From: an uncultured Christensenella sp. | GTDB taxonomy: Bacteria > Bacillota > Clostridia > Christensenellales > Pumilibacteraceae | Length of the DNA stretch: 64,000 nt | Assembly (NCBI GenBank): GCA_910585955.1 | Contig: CAJUGC010000003.1 | Coordinates: forward strand, 62,001 to 126,000 | Direction: 5' to 3' | Shown: positions 44,546 to 53,300 of the stretch, in pieces | How positions within the stretch are numbered: the stretch's first letter is position 1 | Layout: each line of letters starts with the position of its first letter | Notes under the pieces: generated by a model | The model's database searches: none | Told to the model about the DNA's origin: nothing | The model's input: only the letters and a program-made list of their open reading frames with translations | Translations under genes and position numbers: made by a program

Positions 44546-45814
44546 TTAATAACTCGAATCCAAAAGAGCGTGGCTCTTCATGTTTTCTATCTCTGTAAGC
44601 AATTTGTCAACTTTATCAGACAATTCCGCAAACTTGTCGGCGGCAACAAAAGTAGTAACCGACTCGATCGGATTGCCTTCGTTGTCAAATATAACATCGT
44701 CCGTAAAATCTTTTACACTTACACTCAGCTCTTGGCGTTCCAAGGCTAAGATAAGCCTGCCAACATCACTTTCCTGTGCCTTTACTGCACTGCTGAGAGC
44801 CGAATTCGCCGCCTCCATAGCTACATCAGCCGCTTCCGTAGCCGTTTCTGCGGAAGTTACCGCGAGATCTTTTGCTGCCTCAGCAAGCCCTTCCGAAGTT
44901 TTTGCATTCGTTTCCGATTCCTTAGCATTGACTTCGCTTGTTGCCGCGTTTGTTTCGGAAGTTTTGGCGTTGGTCTCGGACGCCTTGGAATTGGTTTCGG
45001 ATACTTTCGCAGCATCTGCATATTCTTTTGCCTTTGCTTCCGAATTGGCAGCGGCTGTTGCCGACGTTTCCGCGTTTGTTTCAGAAGTTTTGGCATTTGT
45101 CTCCGATGTCTTAGCGTTCGTCTCTGATGTGTGCGCCGCAGCTTCGGAATCTGCCGCATTCGATTCACTCACAGCAGCGTTGGTCTCTGAAGTCTTAGCG
45201 TTCGTCTCTGAAGTCTTGGCTTTGTTTTCGGAACTTTTCGCATTCGTTTCCGAAGTCTTAGCCTTTGTTTCGGAAGTTTTGGCGTTGGTCTCGGACGTCT
45301 TAGATGCTTGCTCCGACGCAAGTGCGTTCTCTTCCGATACCTTGGCCGCATCAGCACTTTGTTTTGCCAATAACGCATAACCAACAACCGTTTGCATCTC
45401 ATCCGAAGAATCTATGTTGCTTTGCTGTATCGGATTTTTGTCTATCTCGATTTCTATGGAACTCGATGCGGCTACATTCGCTTCGGCGTCAATTACCAAT
45501 TCCAAAATCGGACGTACTAATCCCGGAATCACGGTCATCTGATATGTAACTTCGAAATATAAAACGTTTCGTTCAGCGTTACAACCAAGAACAGGATTAT
45601 ATACCACCTTACCGTCTCTTTTCTTCAACCGTATGTTCGCAGTTACCCCTTCGGGCAATGTGTAAGTAGCATTGTTCGAATAAAGACTTACCGCAACGAT
45701 TGGTGTTCCCGTATCATACTGAACGATATGAATCGGATTACATACCATTCTCTTTTGAAAATCAACCGATGTGTTATGGATGATTCTATTTGGATTCGGC
45801 GTATATGTATTCAT
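44546..45814 (-). CDS. Baseplate/fibre protein with BppU-like head and heptad repeats
   Basis: 422 residues. The N-terminal 140 residues (VDFQKRMVCNPIHIVQYDTGTPIVAV, beta-rich) resemble the BppU baseplate domain. From about 150 to 330 lies a long run of SETNAKT-type heptads, a predicted trimeric coiled coil encoded by imperfect 21-bp repeats. The C-terminal 80 residues include FAELSDKVDKLLTEIENM. It lies just upstream of the DGR variable gene and could be the stalk that carries the adhesin (inference). The repeats are likely to vary in number by recombination. Confidence 0.8.
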   Translation of the reverse strand: MNTYTPNPNRIIHNTSVDFQKRMVCNPIHIVQYDTGTPIVAVSLYSNNATYTLPEGVTANIRLKKRDGKVVYNPVLGCNAERNVLYFEVTYQMTVIPGLVRPILELVIDAEANVAASSSIEIEIDKNPIQQSNIDSSDEMQTVVGYALLAKQSADAAKVSEENALASEQASKTSETNAKTSETKAKTSETNAKSSENKAKTSETNAKTSETNAAVSESNAADSEAAAHTSETNAKTSETNAKTSETNAETSATAAANSEAKAKEYADAAKVSETNSKASETNAKTSETNAATSEVNAKESETNAKTSEGLAEAAKDLAVTSAETATEAADVAMEAANSALSSAVKAQESDVGRLILALERQELSVSVKDFTDDVIFDNEGNPIESVTTFVAADKFAELSDKVDKLLTEIENMKSHALLDSSY

Positions 45815-45828
45815 CTATCGCCCTCCTT

Positions 45829-46065
45829 TTAAGATTTTTTCTCCGCCTTGCCTTTCGCTTCTTCGCATTTCTTTTCGTAATCCGAATGAACCGAAGCAAT
45901 CTCATTCCGAGCCGCCGCAGAGATTTGTTTGTGAATATCTTCGATTATACCTTCGTAAAGGTAACACGGCAATCCATGTCTTTGAAGAATATCGTTTATT
46001 GCGACCGAAGTCTCATGCTTTGCCTCTTCAATTTCGAGAATGAGCGGTTTAGCAATTTTCTCCAT
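45829..46065 (-). CDS. Small charged phage protein, unknown function
   Basis: 78 residues from the ATG at 46065 (AAGGAGAAAATTCAAAATGG leader); an upstream start at 46125 would read through half of an inverted repeat and lacks a site. Helical, with ETSVAINDILQRHGLPCYLYEGIIEDIHKQI; no known motif. It sits in the tail fibre cluster, 15 bp upstream of the BppU-like gene. Confidence 0.65.
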   Translation of the reverse strand: MEKIAKPLILEIEEAKHETSVAINDILQRHGLPCYLYEGIIEDIHKQISAAARNEIASVHSDYEKKCEEAKGKAEKKS

Positions 46066-46100
46066 TTTGAATTTTCTCCTTAAAATCTGATTAAAATTGC

Positions 46101-46393
46101 CTTCAAGCATTTCAAAGCCTTGCAAACTCCAATAAAAAGTCGTAAAATGTGATTACGTGTTACAGCACGCAATAAAACTTATAAGGAGGTGAATGGCAAA
46201 AATGAAAAACCTTTTTCAGAATCCAACGATTAGGATCAGTTTGCTCAATGCGGCTATCGGCATATTAGACATGACCAAAGAATTCCTTGTTCGTTGCCGC
46301 GATCAAGAAGTACATAAATTGGAACAGTCTAAAGAATCCAACGCGCTCTGCGCATAATTTACAGGAGCTTGCAAGGTTTTGAAATGCTTGAAG
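46101..46393. repeat. Cassette bounded by 30-bp inverted repeats
   Basis: 46101-46130 and the reverse complement of 46364-46393 match at 28 of 30 positions. Between them is a small plus-strand gene. The arms lie between minus-strand tail genes. No target-site duplication is visible. Confidence 0.8.
46193..46357 (+). CDS. Small plus-strand protein inside inverted-repeat cassette
   Basis: 54 residues from ATG 46193, or 51 from ATG 46202, which is better spaced from the very strong site AAGGAGGTGA. Sequence includes NPTIRISLLNAAIGILDMTKEFL, partly hydrophobic, and a charged tail. No known family. It is the only plus-strand gene in the prophage part seen, enclosed by 30-bp inverted repeats and followed by a terminator. 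Lysogenic expression is a possibility, since its direction opposes the late genes. Confidence 0.6.
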   Translation: MAKMKNLFQNPTIRISLLNAAIGILDMTKEFLVRCRDQEVHKLEQSKESNALCA

Positions 46394-46404
46394 ATGACAT
46401 GAAG

Positions 46405-46436
46405 AAAGCCCGTACAGAATGTTGTACAGGCTTTTT
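46405..46436 (+). terminator. Intrinsic terminator
   Basis: AAAGCC-C-GTACA (46405-46416) pairs with TGTAC-A-GGCTTT (46423-46434) with one mismatch, followed by T residues. It ends the small plus-strand gene and may also serve the convergent lipoprotein gene. Confidence 0.75.
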
Positions 46437-46459
46437 CAGTCTTTGAAGTGTTTATTAAA

Positions 46460-46891
46460 TTAATTTGTTTCGGTTTCGAGTTTTTTGCATCGAATGGTGG
46501 GAACGAACTCATAATCTGCTTCCGACGGCAATTTTTCAACGGTAAGCACTTCATTAGCAAAATTAAAAGTTCTGATCTCCAAACCATCTATTTGCTTCGA
46601 ATCAAATGTAAGTTCTGAGAACGGCTCTTGGGGATCGTTATATGACCCACTCCATATCTGATTCCTGTTGGGCGCAAATAACGGAGGACTACAATAGTAT
46701 ATAGTTAATACGTCATCCTCTATCGTAATTTCAAACCAATTATAGGTTTTTTCATCCATTATTTCTCGCCACGTTCCAGATAAGGACGCAATTTTAACAG
46801 GTTCTTTATCATCCATTTTATCATCCTCCCGACAAGCGGTTAACGTTATAAAACAAAGAAACGTTAGAATTATAGCTAATAATTTTTTCAT
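46460..46891 (-). CDS. Small lipoprotein carried in the prophage tail region
   Basis: 143 residues, ATG behind GGGAGGAT. A lipoprotein signal with lipobox LTAC puts lipidated Cys20 after a hydrophobic stretch (AIILTFLCFITL). The mature part is beta-rich (IASLSGTWREIMDEKTYNWFEITIEDDVLTIYYC), resembling lipocalin-like small domains. Not a structural phage gene: it looks like cargo (a moron). Phage lipoproteins often block superinfection; that is inference. More AT-rich than neighbours and separated by gaps on both sides. Confidence 0.8.
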   Translation of the reverse strand: MKKLLAIILTFLCFITLTACREDDKMDDKEPVKIASLSGTWREIMDEKTYNWFEITIEDDVLTIYYCSPPLFAPNRNQIWSGSYNDPQEPFSELTFDSKQIDGLEIRTFNFANEVLTVEKLPSEADYEFVPTIRCKKLETETN

Positions 46892-46944
46892 ATGCTATCC
46901 TCCCTATTAAAAGTATATCATAATTGAAAAACAAAAGCAATATT

Positions 46945-49698
46945 TTATGATACGTTACTCAATAATACTCGTTCAAGTTCTATGATTCGTTTCTTTAATT
47001 TTTGAATCTCATACGTATTTAGTGAAATAAACTCTCCATATCGTATTCCACAAGTTTGCTCACCCTCTTCTGTTACCCATTCACAATATCCAGCAAAATC
47101 TTTTGTATCGATGTGTAAGGATTCTAAAGAAGATTTAACATCTTGAGCAATGAACCCGAAATGTGTTCTCTCGCTAGTATTGTTTTTAAATTTATACGTA
47201 ACTGGCAAAAGAGAATCAAATAACGCATCATACTTATCATCAAGTTTAGCAATGTCTTTTTTCAAATTTCTATCAGATGTGTGTATTGCCTCGTCTTTCA
47301 TAAATACATTTTCGCTTGCATGAAGATTAACAGCGTAAACATTTTTCCATTGCCATTTAGAAGATCCACAATTATAAGTATCATGAATCCAAGGTTCGAT
47401 GTGTCTTTTAAAATCTATATATCTACCACTTGACACAGAATACGAATATGTTTTTGCACCAGAAAGAACAAAGTAAGCATCTTCATACCCCCAAAAAGCA
47501 CCTGAAATATTTTTTGTTGCTGAACTTTGATTAGCTGGTATGGTTATGCTTCCATCCTGCCAACTACTCCATGTGCGATGCAGCTTAAGTGAAAATGTTT
47601 TTGCAGTTGTTGTCGAATATGCATTTCCACTTGAATCCTTTAAAGAAACGGTTACGGAATTACTCCACTTATCATGGGAAACCGTTGCCGTTATTTGATC
47701 AGATGACGGCGTATAATCAAGCCATATAACTTCGGTGCCATCACAATATATTGATTTACCTTCAAGCGAAACTGATCCGCCTTGTATCTTTTGTCCCCCG
47801 CTAATTTCGCCTTTTGAACTTACGTTATTTGTAAACGAAGGATCTCGAATGTCAATATAATCAGCAGTTATTATGCTTCGCTCGGTACCAGAATCATCAT
47901 AAGCGAATATGCTAAATCCATTATCTTTGGATTTTAAAATCGTGCCGTGATAAGTGTTCCCATCTACACTACGACTTTCATCCAATATTTCTAATCCGGC
48001 TATTTTTCCGCTCGAAGCAATAACTTTTCCGGATATATCAACATCTGCCGCAGTCAGCTTTCCCGCCGTATTTACAGAAAATATGCCCTTTGCCCCTAAG
48101 CGAATGCCATCTATGCCAAGATATACGCCGGATGATTCGTTGGAAGTCAAAGAATCTATTCCTTTAAATATCGATTTATCATCGATTGTAAATCCGGCAA
48201 TCTGTCCTTTTGTTGCGGTCATCGAACCGTCTTCAGACAATTCAAACCAATACTTTTCGTAAGCCTGTCCCGCGTCTTCCGTTAGCTTTCCGCACTTAAT
48301 ATCACATGCACGAATGCTAATCGCATTGAGCGTGCCGGTCGTCATAAAGTCGGCGCTGATTTCTCCTTCGATAGTCATAGCCAAACCGTAAGGCCCGTTT
48401 ATACCGTCTTTGGAGTATCCCAATCCATTTTGATTCCAACGCCATACCTTCTTTGCAGTCGTAACGTCGGGAGTGTCCATGATGAGTATTTCATTGGGTT
48501 GTTGTCCGCCGTCAGAGTTTCGCATAACAACGTAGCCACCGACATTACCCGTTATAAGTTTTGTAGCATAATCGACGGATTGAGCAAGATAAGTTTTAGT
48601 TAGGGTTTCGCCCAGTTCTTTTTCTTGATTGGCAATGGTTGTAGATAAACTCGCCTTATTCTCACCGAGCGTCAGTTTTTTGTATTTATCGGTAAGTACG
48701 TCATACTCTGTCTTTATACATTTCGATTCGGCAGTAACTCCGAGAGCAGGAAATTCAACTCTAACAGTATCGCAAAGACGCACTTCTTCAAGCAATGCAC
48801 TTAATGCATATTCTTGTGTTTGTGCAAGCTGTTCGAATGACACATCAAGCGATACTTTCGGGACTCCGATTTCGTTATCTTTCATATAACGTATGGCTTC
48901 CGCTCTTAAATCGTCTTCTTTCGGTTTTTCCGTCCATTTGCTAGACAAATCAAGCGTAAGTATTCTGGTATAATTGTATGTTCCTTCAGCAAGAATCACC
49001 TTCTCGGGTAATGTACATAATTGCGATTTTCCACCGTTGTTATCGTTAAACCAATACGGATACACTCCGGTGTAAACCGAACTGCAATTTTCTTCTTGTT
49101 TAAGATCCGTAAGATTTTTTCCGTAGCGTATAACCACTCCTCTATCGCGTCCGCGATTCAAGTAAAGCTTAACCAAATATCTGTCGAACTCATACTCGCC
49201 TTTTCCGTAAACACTCAATATCGAGCCATCGGTGCCACCAAGCAAAGAGCGCATGCCATAAGGTTTTGTTATAGAAAACGCACTCGTAACATTTTTATCT
49301 GTCCAAAATTCAAACGGACAATCCACCGAACAAGCAGCCTTCATTTGTGCAAACGCATCTGCACACGATTCGGCTTCAAACGGAGAAACAGGATATCCTG
49401 CCATATCATACGAAATATGTTCGGCATTAACGGTCACCCTACCGTTAAAAGGTTTTGTGATTTCGTAAATGCGAAATGGTTGGGGTTCGGAATACGGATT
49501 AGCTTTTGCTACGAGGATTCTTCGCATCAAAATATCCGAAAATCTGCGTCCGTTAATCGGATACACCATTTTCAATTCAAAAGACGCATTCCTTTCTTCA
49601 GTAACCACACACGATTCAGCATCGGGCAATACTCCAATGCCGTTCGACTCGAATTCTGTTTCTGCAGAATCAAACAGCCTTATTAAATTGTCCACCAT
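46945..49698 (-). CDS. Tail tip/fibre protein with Tal domain and S74 chaperone
   Basis: 917 residues. The N-terminal 370 residues form the tail-associated (gp27/endopeptidase-tail) domain (PYSEPQPFRIYEITKPFNGRVTVNAEHISYDMAGY). Then a fibre region with GQIAGFTIDDKSIFKG and KLTAADVDISGKVIASSGKIAG repeats. The C-terminal 112 residues are the peptidase S74 intramolecular chaperone: TSDRNLKKDIAKL near 806 with the self-cleaving Ser, FGFIAQDVKSSLE and YGEFISLNTYEIQKLKKRI. S74 domains trimerise and then cut themselves off. It overlaps the distal tail gene by 16 bp, as expected in siphovirus tail tips. Confidence 0.88.
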   Translation of the reverse strand: MVDNLIRLFDSAETEFESNGIGVLPDAESCVVTEERNASFELKMVYPINGRRFSDILMRRILVAKANPYSEPQPFRIYEITKPFNGRVTVNAEHISYDMAGYPVSPFEAESCADAFAQMKAACSVDCPFEFWTDKNVTSAFSITKPYGMRSLLGGTDGSILSVYGKGEYEFDRYLVKLYLNRGRDRGVVIRYGKNLTDLKQEENCSSVYTGVYPYWFNDNNGGKSQLCTLPEKVILAEGTYNYTRILTLDLSSKWTEKPKEDDLRAEAIRYMKDNEIGVPKVSLDVSFEQLAQTQEYALSALLEEVRLCDTVRVEFPALGVTAESKCIKTEYDVLTDKYKKLTLGENKASLSTTIANQEKELGETLTKTYLAQSVDYATKLITGNVGGYVVMRNSDGGQQPNEILIMDTPDVTTAKKVWRWNQNGLGYSKDGINGPYGLAMTIEGEISADFMTTGTLNAISIRACDIKCGKLTEDAGQAYEKYWFELSEDGSMTATKGQIAGFTIDDKSIFKGIDSLTSNESSGVYLGIDGIRLGAKGIFSVNTAGKLTAADVDISGKVIASSGKIAGLEILDESRSVDGNTYHGTILKSKDNGFSIFAYDDSGTERSIITADYIDIRDPSFTNNVSSKGEISGGQKIQGGSVSLEGKSIYCDGTEVIWLDYTPSSDQITATVSHDKWSNSVTVSLKDSSGNAYSTTTAKTFSLKLHRTWSSWQDGSITIPANQSSATKNISGAFWGYEDAYFVLSGAKTYSYSVSSGRYIDFKRHIEPWIHDTYNCGSSKWQWKNVYAVNLHASENVFMKDEAIHTSDRNLKKDIAKLDDKYDALFDSLLPVTYKFKNNTSERTHFGFIAQDVKSSLESLHIDTKDFAGYCEWVTEEGEQTCGIRYGEFISLNTYEIQKLKKRIIELERVLLSNVS

Positions 49699-50399
49699 TT
49701 GGGTTGTACCTCCAAGGAAGTTATTCCGCCAGAAAATAAAATTTCGTTTCGTCCTTTTTTCAATCTCGGAAAATTACCGTTCAGTTTAATTTTAGAATTG
49801 CAATTAAGTGTGCCTTTATAAGCATCCATAATTTCGCTGTCGATAACAATGTATTCCTCGATTGCCGTAATAGTAACAGCGTACTCACCGATTCGGAGTA
49901 CGCCGTCGCCATTACCGTAAACTTTGATTATCGGTCTTGCAGAGAAAAACGTAGGATTATCCAAAAATCCGTTTTTCGAGAATGTAATAACCGCATCACC
50001 CGACTTCAAAAATCTTTGCGGTTTGCAGTTAAACTTTATCGTCGCCTGACCTGCTTGATGATAAGCATTTGTTATGTCGTTTGATTCGTCATACGCTGCC
50101 ATTCGATAATACTCAGGCTCATAGGAATCTTCTAAACGAGCATATCCGGAGCAAGAATGTAACCATTCCGACAAGCTGTTTGCCAATAATGTAAAGTCCT
50201 TCTTATCGCCTCTCCCGAAAGAGACAACGTAAGATCTTGTGGTGTTCTTATATGAACCTTTATCAAGTATCAAATCCCCGTCCCTACCCGGAACGTGAAC
50301 CGTTTCATAATCTCTTTCGGGAATCGTATAAGTCGGAGCTTGCCAGACTTTGATTCCATAATCGGCAGAGGATAAGCCGTTAAAAATTATTATTCCCAT
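49683..50399 (-). CDS. Distal tail protein (Dit)
   Basis: 238 residues, the usual Dit length. Starts MGIIIFNGLSSADYGIKVWQAPTYTIPERDYETVHVPGRDGDL, matching siphovirus Dit N-termini, with a later IKFNCKPQRFLKSGD. It forms the hub between tail tube and baseplate. It overlaps the tape measure gene by 10 bp and the Tal gene by 16 bp. Confidence 0.9.
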   Translation of the reverse strand: MGIIIFNGLSSADYGIKVWQAPTYTIPERDYETVHVPGRDGDLILDKGSYKNTTRSYVVSFGRGDKKDFTLLANSLSEWLHSCSGYARLEDSYEPEYYRMAAYDESNDITNAYHQAGQATIKFNCKPQRFLKSGDAVITFSKNGFLDNPTFFSARPIIKVYGNGDGVLRIGEYAVTITAIEEYIVIDSEIMDAYKGTLNCNSKIKLNGNFPRLKKGRNEILFSGGITSLEVQPKWWTI

Positions 50400-53300
50400 A
50401 CTGCTCCCTTTCTCACGACTTGTTTTTGTAGAATCTCGGAAACTTCCTCGGCAATTTCTTCCGGGTTGTTTCCTGTGATGTTAAATGTGTTTGTAAATGT
50501 TTGCGACGGATTTTCTGCCATCTTTTTAATAGACTGCGCTATACCGTCCATCGCCGTAGAATCGTCACTATCGTAAGGCGAATTCATACTCTTTGCTGTT
50601 CTTCCGGCTAAATCTACCGACGCCGACATGTTATACCCATTGGCATCATCCATCATTCTCGAAAGAGTATTTGCTCCATTTTGAATTTCGGACAAATCCA
50701 TAACGGGACGAATCGTCGGCTCGGCGAAATCGCCTTTGTCAACAACGTCGCAAATGTCGGCGATTGCTTTTGTCATAGAATCGATAGCAATGTCCCCGAC
50801 ATCGTCGGTTGCCGCTTCGACCCTGTTCGAGTATGCATGTAAACCATCGGCTAAACCTTCGTCAAGATACATACCGTATTCCGCAAAGACTCGTGACGGA
50901 GAATGAATTCCAAACAAATCACAGAACCAATTCTTTATCTTTTTACCGACACTACACACAGCATCTTTTACTTTGTTAACAGCGCTCTTAATACCGTTTA
51001 CCAACCCATCCATAAGGTTTTTACCGATATCGCAAAGCAAGTCCCAACCACCGGAGAACACCGTTACTATTGCATTTAAAACGGATTTAATTAACCGTTT
51101 CATTGCTTCGACTACGGTTCCGGTATTGTTGTCAAGTGCGTCTGCCACTCCGTTGATAAAGCTGATTACCAAATCGAACCCGGCTTGAATTACATCCGGT
51201 ATCTTTTGAGCAATCCCTTCGATAAAATTAACCACGATGTCTATTGCGGTTTGTACCACCAATCCGATATTATCGGCTATGCCTTGTAAGCAAGCCAATA
51301 GAATATTGAAAACTGCTTGAACTATCGACGGTGTGTTTTCAACCAAAGTTGCCAATACACATTGAAGTAGCGTAAAAATGCATTCAACTAATTTCGGAAT
51401 GCACGCTATCAGAGTTTCGATTAAACCGAGAACGACTTGCGTGACGGCTTCGAATATCGTCGGCGCGCCCATGCCGATTACTTTAATAAATTCTATTATT
51501 CCCGTAGCAAGCATTTTGGCAATCGTTCCGATCATACTTGCAACGCCCTCTACAATTACGATAAATGCCGTAACAATCATTGATGCCCCACCGGAGATCG
51601 CTGCACAGAACGCAGCAAACGCAGCCGAAAGAGACGCCAACCCTGCGCCGGCAGCAACCAAACCAATACCGGCGGCAAGAACGGCAACGCCGATCAGCGC
51701 CAAAGCACCGGAAAGTGCCAAGATAGCAGGCGTTAACGGACCGAGAACAAGCCCCGCAACACCGAGAATAACAAATGCACCGGCAAGCATCAAAAGACTT
51801 TTACCGATTTCTGCCCAGCTCATAGAACCGAGTTTTCGTAAAGCAGGCGCCAGCATGTTTAGCGCAATCGCAGCAACCATCAAAGCTGCCGCACCGGATA
51901 AAGTCTTTTTCATTAACTTTAAACCAACCGCCAATATAGCCAACGACCCGCCAAGTGAAATTAAACCTTTTGCCACCGAACTCCAGCTCATGTTACCCAT
52001 TTTGCGGAAAGCCGATGACAATATAAGCAAAGCGGTAGCAACTGCTATCAACCCCAAACCTTTGGATATCATTCCCTTTGGTAAAAAGTTTAACGCTACG
52101 GTTACTGCCGCAAGACACCCGGCCATTGATACGAGACCTTTTGCAATTTCTTCCCACGATAACGATGCCATCGAGCGCATTGCCGATGCAAATATCTTCA
52201 TCGCAGTTGCTATGCCTATAAGTCCCAATCCGGTGGATACCATTTTTGAGGGTTTTACAATTCGCGTAAATGCAGCCAATTCAAGTAGCAAAACGGCTAC
52301 GGACGTCAATCCTTTACCTATCATCCCCCAATCCATTTGCCCAAAAGATTTACATGCCGACGCAAGTATTTTTATTGCCGACGCCAACAATATCATTCCA
52401 AGCGAAGTAGAGAATGCTTTCTTATCAAATTTAGCGAATTTAAGAAAACCGACAACTTCTGCCATTAGTATCCCCACACCGATTAAACCCTTCATCATAT
52501 CGCCCCAAGACAATTTAGATAAGGTCACACATGCCGATGCGAGAATTTTAATAGCAAAGCCAAACAAAATAAGTTGTGCCGCGCCCTTCATTACGGTTTT
52601 TGTACCGGTTCCAAGCGCTTTCGTTGCAGCGACCACAATCGCGACTAACGCTGCCACCCCAAGCAAACCTTTCATCAATGCACCGGGTTCCAACGAAGAC
52701 AATTTCTTTACAGCGGATGCGAGAATAAGAACCGCAAGAGACATGCCGAACATCAACGCAGTCGCCTTAACCATTTGCGTCTTGCTTTTGCCAAACCCCA
52801 TAAGCACTTTCATTGCTGTCATCAATTCTATGAAAAGCATGGCAATCGCGGCAACACCGCTCATCAGTTTGCCTTCGTCAATAAACGATAGGACAACCAA
52901 AGACGCAACCAATATAGCTATAGCAGAGGCGATTCTAAACAATGTATCCGCTTTCAATTTGTTTTGATAAGCTTCGAAGCACCCCCGAACGCCGTCAAGA
53001 ATGCCACTTATTCCTTTTAGAATATCTTTTACACCCTTAAACGGTTCGGCGAGACTAGTAACAAATTTGGTTATGCCATAAGCAATTCCACCGACGGAAA
53101 TCGTCGAAAGGATCTCCATAAGCCCCTTAAAATCTGCTTCCCTAAGCTTCTCAGCCAAATAAGAAAATGCTTGTCCGAGAAGTCCGAATATACATTTTCC
53201 GAGCGCAACAATGATGCTCCAAATTTTGCTCATTACTTCTAAGAAACCCGAACCCGACAACGCCTGAAACATTGACTTGAACGCATTTATGAAGAACGAC

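Noticed and set aside
44880..45340. CRISPR-like periodic sequence
   Set aside because: The 21-bp periodicity codes for SETNAKT heptads within one protein; no unique spacers.
51378..52967. Plus-strand open frame of 529 codons
   Set aside because: Antisense shadow of the tape measure gene repeats; Ala/Ile/Pro-rich with no motif.
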